Positions 1 to 5,147 of a stretch of DNA of 5,505 nt are shown in pieces. The notes under the pieces were generated by a model, which was not told where the DNA came from, searched no databases, and saw only the letters and a program-made list of their open reading frames with translations. The stretch comes from Candidatus Sericytochromatia bacterium (GTDB lineage Bacteria > Cyanobacteriota > Sericytochromatia > JACMPN01). Numbering within the stretch: position 1 is the stretch's first letter; the number at the start of each line of letters is the position of its first letter. The stretch spans positions 1 to 5,505 of the forward strand of contig JACMPN010000218.1 of NCBI GenBank assembly GCA_014377495.1, read 5' to 3'. A program made the position numbers and the translations under genes.

Positions 1-147
1 ACCGGCTGGTCCCAGCCCTTCAAGGTCGGCGCCAGTCCCGGCATCCCGTCGGAAAGCCCCACGCTGAACTGGAACGGGTCGATCCTGACGGCCGCCTGGA
101 TGGAGGCGCACACGCTGGTGTTCTCGCCCATCGTCGGGCCGCTCTAA
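1..147 (+). CDS. C-terminal end of an unidentified protein (5' truncated)
   Basis: An open frame enters from the left edge in frame 1 and ends with TAA at 145-147, giving the last 48 residues. The fragment is rich in Gly, Pro, Ser and Trp (for example TGWSQPFKVGASPG near its start) and ends in a hydrophobic stretch, LVFSPIVGPL. No domain can be recognised from so little sequence. Base composition is GC-rich and third positions are mostly G or C, like the lipoprotein and tldDE genes, which supports real coding in the host genome. It converges on the lipoprotein gene, with 35 bp between the two stop codons and no convincing terminator hairpin there. The frame could be open by chance, but the composition and codon pattern make a genuine gene end more likely. 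Confidence 0.6.
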   Translation, partial: TGWSQPFKVGASPGIPSESPTLNWNGSILTAAWMEAHTLVFSPIVGPL

Positions 148-182
148 GGGTTCATCTGAGAGCAGCTTGGGCAGTCCGTCGG

Positions 183-1400
183 TCAGGGAGTCGGCGTCGG
201 GGTGGGTGTGGGTGCCGGCATGGGTGTGCCTGTCGGTGTCGGGATGGCTGTCGGCGGGATCGGTACCGGTGTGGGCAACAGACTTTTGCGATAGGCGGTC
301 AGGTTCGTGCGTATCGGCCGGTCCAGTTTTAGCAATACGCCGGTTTTGGCGTCGACCTTGGCCACGCCGCCTTTGATTTCACTGACCGTGCCGTCACGTG
401 CGCCCGGTTGGAGCAGGGCATACCAGAGCAGCCGTTTCGTACCGTCGGTCAGGGCTTCCTCATGCAGGGCCATTTGCCAACGGGAACCGGTGTCGATCTC
501 ATCGTAAGGGGCGCAGTCGCCCCGGCATTCGTTTCGGGCCATTTGAGTTTGCTGATCGGCCAGGATCGGCATACCGCCACCGATCCGGTTGAACCAGGCA
601 AACGGGGGCGGCACGGGCATGATTGGCACGAGGCTCGCCCGGGGATCCTGAGCCACGGCGTCCGGGCGCCGGATAGCGGCCATGATCGTCGTCATCGCCT
701 GATCGCTATCGATGACCATGCCGTCCAGGTGAGGCAGCGCCGCCAGGGGCATGGTGATCGGGGGCTTGAAGGTCAGCCGGAGCAGCTTGGTCTGGTCGGG
801 CGTGACGGCAAACAGAAGGGCCTCGTCCTGGCTGGGCGAGCGAAAGGCAAACCCCCAACTGCCGGGGTTCCGGTCGGTCGTGGTGTTGAACCCCCTCCCG
901 TCGCCGTGTCCCGAAGCTGCCACCATCACCGCATCCGGGGCCCATTGCCGGACCAGGGGGTGGACGGCAGCCTGCAACGTGTTGGCCATGGATCCCGTGT
1001 AACCGTCCCAATGGCCTTTGGCCGCCTTCGCCAAACTAGGCGCCCCCAGGCTGGCGACCGTAGGGACAAAGCCGAAGTCCCGATATAGCATACCGCCATC
1101 CGGCAGGGGGAAATTCAGCATACCGCCCATGCCCGTTGTCGGCGCAGGGCCTCCGGTCCCGGTCGGAGGCGGGATCGTCGCCAGATCGATGGTCTCGAAG
1201 GCGAGTTGGTCGAGCCGGGGCACCGTGATCATGGGAGGGGGTGCGGGGCTTCGCTTTGTGGGCGGCGTTGCGATGGGACTTTGAGGACTGGCGGTCCCGC
1301 CGTAACCCGTCTGATTCCCGGTGGTCAGCGCTCCCTGGCAGGCCGAGAGCAGGGACAGGATCATGGTCCAGCGGAAGAGACGACTTGATGTGGTTCGCAT
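183..1400 (-). CDS. Putative secreted lipoprotein with Pro/Thr-rich C-terminal tail
   Basis: The 405-residue product begins with a bacterial lipoprotein signal: a basic n-region (Arg2, Arg7, Arg10), a hydrophobic stretch, and the lipobox Leu18-Ser-Ala-Cys21. It should therefore be lipidated at Cys21 and anchored on the outer face of a membrane. Residues 22-90 form a Gly/Pro/Thr-rich linker. Residues about 100-370 look globular. They include a Cys292-Arg-Gly-Asp-Cys296 pair that could form a disulfide, and a strand-like end (GGVAKVDAKTGVLLKLD, about 344-360) loosely reminiscent of PepSY-type repeats. Residues 376-405 are an almost pure Pro/Thr/Ala tail ending in TPTPTPTP. ATG at 1400 is chosen because an in-frame TAA lies 21 bases upstream and this start supplies the basic n-region. 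No strong ribosome-binding site is next to it; a GGAGGGG lies about 30 bases upstream, too far to serve. I do not recognise the family, and function is unknown. Confidence 0.85.
   Translation of the reverse strand: MRTTSSRLFRWTMILSLLSACQGALTTGNQTGYGGTASPQSPIATPPTKRSPAPPPMITVPRLDQLAFETIDLATIPPPTGTGGPAPTTGMGGMLNFPLPDGGMLYRDFGFVPTVASLGAPSLAKAAKGHWDGYTGSMANTLQAAVHPLVRQWAPDAVMVAASGHGDGRGFNTTTDRNPGSWGFAFRSPSQDEALLFAVTPDQTKLLRLTFKPPITMPLAALPHLDGMVIDSDQAMTTIMAAIRRPDAVAQDPRASLVPIMPVPPPFAWFNRIGGGMPILADQQTQMARNECRGDCAPYDEIDTGSRWQMALHEEALTDGTKRLLWYALLQPGARDGTVSEIKGGVAKVDAKTGVLLKLDRPIRTNLTAYRKSLLPTPVPIPPTAIPTPTGTPMPAPTPTPTPTP
186..275 (-). repeat. Low-complexity Pro/Thr tail, G-rich on the plus strand
   Basis: This is the DNA for lipoprotein residues 376-405, made of degenerate CCG/ACC-type codons (Pro, Thr, Ala). 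On the plus strand it reads as G-rich runs. GGGG at 199-202, GGG at 204-206, GGG at 210-212 and GGG at 222-224 form a loose G-quadruplex-like pattern with one long 9-base loop. Such Pro-rich tails are known in surface proteins as wall-spanning or extended spacers. Its role here is not known. Confidence 0.6.
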
Positions 1401-1417
1401 AGATGCCGGACGCCTCG

Positions 1418-1423
1418 ATTATC
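1418..1423 (-). promoter_or_regulatory. Possible -10 element of the lipoprotein gene
   Basis: Read on the minus strand this is GATAAT, five of six matches to TATAAT, 17 bases upstream of the lipoprotein ATG. No good -35 hexamer is seen at 16-18 bp spacing. If used, it would give a very short leader of roughly 10 bases. This is a weak sequence-only call and may be chance. Confidence 0.2.
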
Positions 1424-1474
1424 CGGATTGTTCCCCTCCGTAATCGCCTTGACGTAACCTGAACGCGGACTTGG

Positions 1475-1579
1475 ATGGCGGCACAGATGGGCCGCAAAGG
1501 TGGCAGCAGCACGTCCACGACCAAAGTGGCGGCGTCTCGTGAAAACGGCAAGAAGGGTGGACGGCCAAAGAAGTCGTAG
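1475..1579 (+). CDS. Small basic Gly/Lys-rich peptide with GRP (AT-hook-like) end
   Basis: ATG at 1475 opens a 34-codon frame ending with TAG at 1577-1579; an in-frame TGA at 1460-1462 excludes a longer version. The peptide contains MGRKGG near its start (residues 5-10) and ends SRENGKKGGRPKKS. From memory, endings of the type NGKKGGRPKK recur in very small bacterial and mobile-element proteins. The GRP flanked by lysines resembles the core of an AT-hook, a minor-groove DNA-binding motif. That recurrence is the main reason to believe this is coding, or the surviving end of a coding gene, rather than chance. A second ATG at 1487 would give 30 residues. No clear ribosome-binding site is visible. 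It diverges from the lipoprotein gene and lies beside the AT-richer cassette, so it could be a remnant of an acquired element. Function is unknown. Confidence 0.5.
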   Translation: MAAQMGRKGGSSTSTTKVAASRENGKKGGRPKKS

Positions 1580-1670
1580 CCGGCCTGATTTATCATCTCT
1601 ACCCTAAATTGAGCTACAAATTGGTGTCCATCTCTGGAGGAGGTTGGAGATACTCACGCGATTTCTGCCT

Positions 1671-1682
1671 GGTGTCGACACC
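1671..1682. other. Perfect 12-bp palindrome, possible protein-binding site
   Basis: GGTGTCGACACC is its own reverse complement and sits in the gap downstream of the 283-aa gene. The same half, TGGTGTC, appears again at 1622-1628, 48 bp away in direct orientation. There is no T-run, and the centre leaves a stem of only about four pairs as RNA, so it is not a good terminator. A dimeric DNA-binding protein site is one reading; chance is another. Confidence 0.3.
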
Positions 1683-1724
1683 CGCATGCCTGAAGGTGGT
1701 CTTGATCCTCTCTAATAGCCGGTT

Positions 1725-2576
1725 CTAGTACCGAGTCTTGAGCCATTTTGTCGTTGTGAATTTTGGAAAATATGGTTCATGCAACATGTGGTTCATCAAA
1801 TCCCAGTACATAGTCATTGCGACCGGATTTGTACAAGAAAGTGGATAATTGTATTTATACATCCATGGATCTCGGCTGGTAAGTTCAAAGGATCGCCTGA
1901 ATTCACATGATAGGTATTCGTATATACCCCAGCGAATGTTGTTCAGGTGCTCTGCAATTGTGGTTCCGTGATAGTTGAAAATGTCGTCATGGAACCAGTC
2001 GTAGAACTCCGATAAAGCAAGAAATAGTTTTTGTCTTTCAGGAAAAATCTTGTTGTCTGCCAGTACATTTTTCAGTCGCTTGACGTTGTCTTCAAGGCGA
2101 AGAAAATTATGCTTGGCAATGTCGCCACAGATCTTGATGAACGTGATCCGTTTCATCTTGAGGTCGCCATTGAAATTAATCGCTGGCAGGTAGACATCCC
2201 GCACATGACATTCGCCTTCAAGCCAATTGGAGAATGCCTTGACTGGTTTCAAAAGGGTGGCACTTGAAGTGTTTAGCAGGGGGGCATCGCAAATTCGCTT
2301 CAGATAGAAGAGAATAGTGTGGTCTGATTTTGCATCACCATCAGCTACTGGTAGGCAAAATGGCGGAACTTTTGAAGGCTTAGATAGAAAATCAACAAGC
2401 AGTATGTTGAACAGTCGCTGATGGATTGAAGTTTCGAATAGAAGTATTGCTTCTTCAGTCTTGTGGACCTTGCTGAACATCATGTAATTGACCATGTCGT
2501 CTATCATCTGCCAAGCAGCCATTAAGACCACGATCTCCTGCTCCGTATGAGAGTAGGTTTCGGCGCTGCTTGTCAC
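1725..2576 (-). CDS. Uncharacterised helical protein, second gene of the two-gene cassette
   Basis: The 283-residue protein starts with GTG at 2574-2576, which overlaps the TGA of the preceding gene (GTGA). The pair is therefore probably co-transcribed and translationally coupled; no Shine-Dalgarno is evident. It has no signal peptide or membrane segment, so it should be cytoplasmic. It looks mostly helical and is rich in aromatic residues. Candidate conserved blocks are GDIAKHNFLRLEDN (151-164), EFYDWFHDDIFNYHGTTIAE (190-209), LNNIRWGIYEYL (211-222) and the C-terminal TKWLKTRY. The AKHN segment recalls the RNxxxH-type active site of HEPN RNases, but the canonical R-x4-6-H spacing is not present, so HEPN membership is only a suggestion. 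The gene is clearly more AT-rich than the flanks, with A/T-ending codons common, which suggests horizontal acquisition. I recognise no named family and cannot assign a function. Confidence 0.85.
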   Translation of the reverse strand: MTSSAETYSHTEQEIVVLMAAWQMIDDMVNYMMFSKVHKTEEAILLFETSIHQRLFNILLVDFLSKPSKVPPFCLPVADGDAKSDHTILFYLKRICDAPLLNTSSATLLKPVKAFSNWLEGECHVRDVYLPAINFNGDLKMKRITFIKICGDIAKHNFLRLEDNVKRLKNVLADNKIFPERQKLFLALSEFYDWFHDDIFNYHGTTIAEHLNNIRWGIYEYLSCEFRRSFELTSRDPWMYKYNYPLSCTNPVAMTMYWDLMNHMLHEPYFPKFTTTKWLKTRY

Positions 2577-3685
2577 GAATTTGCCGCATGGCTCAATGCT
2601 TTGGCACGGTCGAGCTTGTCATAGGCGATTAGTAACCGCAGCGTGTCCCGTCCATCGACCAGGCAATACCTTCGGGGTCTTGATGGTTGTACGGCGAACG
2701 CTCTGAGGGTGTCCCGCACCGGGCTCAAGATGTCGTGACAGTGCTGGACGAAAAGGATCTCTGCGGGTTCCTGCGCTAGCCGAACGATTTGGTCGTTATT
2801 TTTCCCCAAATGGTTCAGGCCCATTGGGGCAAATCGAGCAGGGCCCTTGAGGAGAAAGGCTGCCGGTGTGCGCCGCCCGCCAAGAGTGAGGTGTGCTGAA
2901 AAATGGTCCGACCGCTCGCCGCCCCAGTCCTTTCCTGTCTCATCACCAAGAATTTCAGCAAGGCACGTCTTTACCGCCGTTTCTGAGATGATTGCCATGA
3001 TTTCGGCCTCCTTCTGGGTGGGCAAAGGTACATCACGGACCTTAGAAAACTCAACAAAATCCTCAACGAAGTGCTCATAGAAGTCGCAGCTAAACCATTC
3101 AGCTCGGTCGCTCCAAGTCGGGTCATCGGACTCTAGCCAAGGTGTTCCGATGACTAGCGGCTGGAAGGTCAGGCGCGAGCCCGAAAGCTGAGGCATCGCA
3201 GCTATTGCCGAAAGGCGTTCTCCTTGTTGTAGAGCTGCCCTCAGCGTGTCGGAAGATATGTGTTCAGTGCCAAAGGCGAGTTCGACTGCAATGTCCCGAT
3301 CGCCCTCCAACACCACTGACACTCGAACACGTTTCTGTCTGCGTAGGCTTGCACAGGGAGCAAACTGCTCAGTGGAGCAGAACATCCGACCGTGCCCCTG
3401 ACCGATGATCTCACCAAGCGACGCGACTGCCTGCGCCTCGCAAAAGGCCAAGGTTACTCGTGTGTAGATGCGGCCAATGCGGGTTTTTCTCATCCAATCG
3501 GGAAGATCGGGCAGCAAGTCGATTTGGCGATTGATCTCACGGATTCCAGGTTCACCCAAAATGGTCTCGACCAACTGGTGGTTGACCAACCCAGGGTCGA
3601 TGGTATGGCGCATCTCCGCTGAGCGCTGGTCGGACGTCACGGTGTCCCGAAAATCTGACACGGTCCACCTGCTTCCTTTGGTCAC
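2573..3685 (-). CDS. Uncharacterised protein with possible nuclease-like C-terminal block, first gene of the cassette
   Basis: The 370-residue product is predicted soluble. The N-terminal part (about 1-220) has no recognisable domain. The C-terminal part (about 220-355) carries what looks like a motif series: GKDWGGERSDHF (251-262), TPAAFLLKGPA (273-283), LGKNNDQIVRL (293-303) and RRYCLVDGRDTLRLLIAY (338-355). The order acidic residue (Asp260), beta-hairpin, hydrophobic strand ending in Lys280 resembles a PD-(D/E)XK nuclease core, but the acidic residue expected two before the Lys is Leu278. A nuclease activity is therefore only a hypothesis. The outermost start, GTG at 3685, has no Shine-Dalgarno. 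GTG at 3661 lies behind the purine-rich AAGGAAGCAGGTGG and may be the true start (362 aa); ATG at 3613 is a third option. The gene overlaps the next by four bases. Its composition is between that of the flanks and its partner. Confidence 0.85.
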   Translation of the reverse strand: MTKGSRWTVSDFRDTVTSDQRSAEMRHTIDPGLVNHQLVETILGEPGIREINRQIDLLPDLPDWMRKTRIGRIYTRVTLAFCEAQAVASLGEIIGQGHGRMFCSTEQFAPCASLRRQKRVRVSVVLEGDRDIAVELAFGTEHISSDTLRAALQQGERLSAIAAMPQLSGSRLTFQPLVIGTPWLESDDPTWSDRAEWFSCDFYEHFVEDFVEFSKVRDVPLPTQKEAEIMAIISETAVKTCLAEILGDETGKDWGGERSDHFSAHLTLGGRRTPAAFLLKGPARFAPMGLNHLGKNNDQIVRLAQEPAEILFVQHCHDILSPVRDTLRAFAVQPSRPRRYCLVDGRDTLRLLIAYDKLDRAKALSHAANS

Positions 3686-3694
3686 TTGTCAAGC

Positions 3695-3700
3695 ATACTA
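3695..3700 (-). promoter_or_regulatory. Possible -10 element of the two-gene cassette
   Basis: Read on the minus strand this is TAGTAT, four of six matches to TATAAT including the key first A and last T. Transcription would start near 3688, giving a leader of about 27 bases to the GTG at 3661, or almost none to the GTG at 3685. A TGACA-containing hexamer (ATGACA, 3724-3729) is present upstream but 23 bp away, too far for a standard -35. The call rests on position and a partial match only. Confidence 0.2.
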
Positions 3701-3736
3701 AGCGTTCGACATTTCGGTGGGCGTGTCATTCATTAG

Positions 3737-3770
3737 AAAGGACCGGCCAACTCAGGTTGGCCGGTCCTTT
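3737..3770 (-). terminator. Strong hairpin terminator of the tldD-tldE operon
   Basis: A perfect 15-bp inverted repeat (3737-3751 and 3756-3770) closes on a 4-base loop, TCAG. The GC-rich core is GGACCGGCCAAC. It begins 12 bases beyond the tldE stop. On the minus strand the stem is followed by CTTTCTAATG, a weak U-tract; on the plus strand it is followed by TTTTAA when the last stem bases are counted. It probably terminates tldE transcription and could work in both directions. It also insulates the downstream cassette, which therefore needs its own promoter. Confidence 0.85.
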
Positions 3771-3782
3771 TAACGTCTGAAT

Positions 3783-5147
3783 TTACTCGGCGACGACGCC
3801 GGCGCCGGCGATCGCCAGAGACTCGACCAGCACCGACGGGGTGACGGCCGCACCGCCCGGCTCGAAAACCAGGTCACTGCCGACGTGCGTGATGCCCTTG
3901 AGCAGGTCGTAGAAGTTGCCGCTCACCGTGAACAAGTGGACGGGATATTGCTCGACGCCTTTTTCGTAGTAGTAGCCTTCGGCCTGGAGCGAAAAATCGC
4001 CCGAGATGCCGTTGGTGCCGGCATGCAACCCCGTCACGCCCGTGATGTACACGGCCTTGTCGGGCGTGGCCAGCAAACCGGCCAGGTCCAGGTCACCGGG
4101 CTGCAAAATGAGGTTGCTCGGGGCGACGCCGACGACGCCCTTGAAGCCCGAGCGGGTCCCGTGGCCCGTCGTCTCGGTCTTGGCCCGGTTAGCCGTCTGC
4201 ACGTTGTGGAAAAATCCCGTGAAGACGCCCTTGTCGATGACGGAAAGCGCCTTGGAGGGGCACCCTTCGTCGTCGAAAGGCCGTGAGCGGTAGGCCCGGG
4301 CCTCCAGGGGATCATCGATCAGGGTGACCACCGGGCTGGCGATCGTCTCGCCGATCTTGTCCTTCAGGCGGGACTTGCCCTCCTGGGCAGCCTTGGCGCT
4401 GAAGATCCCCCAGAACGTGTTCAGCAGCGAGCAGAACGCATCCCGGTCGAAAACGATCGGGTAGTGGCCCGAGACGATGTCTTTGGCGCCGAGCTTGTGC
4501 AGGGCTTCACCGGCCACCTTGGCGGCGAGGACTTCCGGCTTCAGGTCCGTGAACTGCCGGGAGGCTTTGACGTCGTAATGCTCCTTGTGGAGCCCGCCGC
4601 CGACGGCGATTGCCTCACAGGCGATCATGGCGATGTTGCTGCGATGTGTGCGGTCGAGGCCCATCGTGTTGGCGATGCGCACCCAGCCGGAACCGTCCTG
4701 GTAGTAGGCGTACGGCACCTGCTCAATGCGCTCGTCGACGGCCTTGGCGGCCAGTTCGATCGCCTTGGCCCGGGCGATCTTGTCCTCGACGGGGACTTCA
4801 CCGATCCCGGCGTTGTACAGGTCCATCGGGAGGGACTCGGGGAAGCTGCGGATCTCCGCCCCTTCCGGTGCCGGCACCAGCGCCGCATTGGCGATCGCTT
4901 CGTTCAGCGCCATCTCCAGGCCGAGATCGGACAATTGCTCGGTGTAGGCGTAGCCCTGACCGCCGTCCTTGAGGACACGGACGCCGAGCCCCATGGTCGT
5001 CGACTGGCTGAAGGTCTCGATCTCCTGGTTGAAGGCCTGGATCGAGAGCGACTGGTGCTTTTCGAGGTAAAACTCGGCGGTCGTCAGGCCCATTTCTTTG
5101 GCCATGCGCTGCAATGTGGCGACTTCCTGGTCGAATAAAGCGGTCAT
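3783..5147 (-). CDS. tldE: TldE (PmbA), non-catalytic subunit of TldD/TldE metalloprotease
   Basis: The 454-residue protein matches the TldD/PmbA family across its length and is close to the E. coli PmbA size of 450. Recognisable blocks, in protein order, include ARAKAIELAAKAVDERIEQV in the N-terminal half, RPFDDEGCPSKALSVIDKG followed by an NRAKTETTGHGTRSG segment in the C-terminal half, and near the end GTNGISGDFSLQAEGYYYEK and QYPVHLFTVSGNFYDLL. No HExxxH zinc motif is seen, as expected for TldE. In E. coli, TldD and TldE form a heterodimer in the cytoplasm that cleaves unfolded peptides and matures microcin B17. ATG at 5147 is chosen because it overlaps the tldD stop as TAATG and has GGGGGG nine bases upstream. 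An in-frame ATG 29 codons further up lies inside tldD and lacks family similarity. Its operon partner is tldD, and the hairpin at 3737-3770 follows it. Confidence 0.95.
   Translation of the reverse strand: MTALFDQEVATLQRMAKEMGLTTAEFYLEKHQSLSIQAFNQEIETFSQSTTMGLGVRVLKDGGQGYAYTEQLSDLGLEMALNEAIANAALVPAPEGAEIRSFPESLPMDLYNAGIGEVPVEDKIARAKAIELAAKAVDERIEQVPYAYYQDGSGWVRIANTMGLDRTHRSNIAMIACEAIAVGGGLHKEHYDVKASRQFTDLKPEVLAAKVAGEALHKLGAKDIVSGHYPIVFDRDAFCSLLNTFWGIFSAKAAQEGKSRLKDKIGETIASPVVTLIDDPLEARAYRSRPFDDEGCPSKALSVIDKGVFTGFFHNVQTANRAKTETTGHGTRSGFKGVVGVAPSNLILQPGDLDLAGLLATPDKAVYITGVTGLHAGTNGISGDFSLQAEGYYYEKGVEQYPVHLFTVSGNFYDLLKGITHVGSDLVFEPGGAAVTPSVLVESLAIAGAGVVAE

Noticed and set aside
408..1088. Long plus-strand open frame (226 codons) antisense to the lipoprotein gene
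   Set aside because: It lies wholly inside the lipoprotein gene, which has a clear signal peptide. High GC makes long antisense frames common, and its product is Arg/Gly/His-rich without domains.
1036..1596. Minus-strand open frame (186 codons) spanning the lipoprotein start and the mini-gene
   Set aside because: It overlaps most of the lipoprotein N-terminal half in another frame and runs antisense through the mini-gene; its sequence is Arg-rich and shows no domain.
1580..1724. Search for insertion-sequence ends or direct repeats bounding the cassette
   Set aside because: No matching terminal inverted repeats or target-site duplications were found between this gap and 3686-3736, and no transposase or integrase is encoded in the window.
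3801..3816. GC-rich palindrome (GCCGGCGCCGGC) near the tldE 3' end
   Set aside because: It is inside coding sequence and explained by Ala-Gly codons in GC-rich DNA.
4464..5138. Long plus-strand open frame (224 codons) antisense to tldE
   Set aside because: The opposite strand encodes unmistakable TldE; this is a GC-driven shadow.
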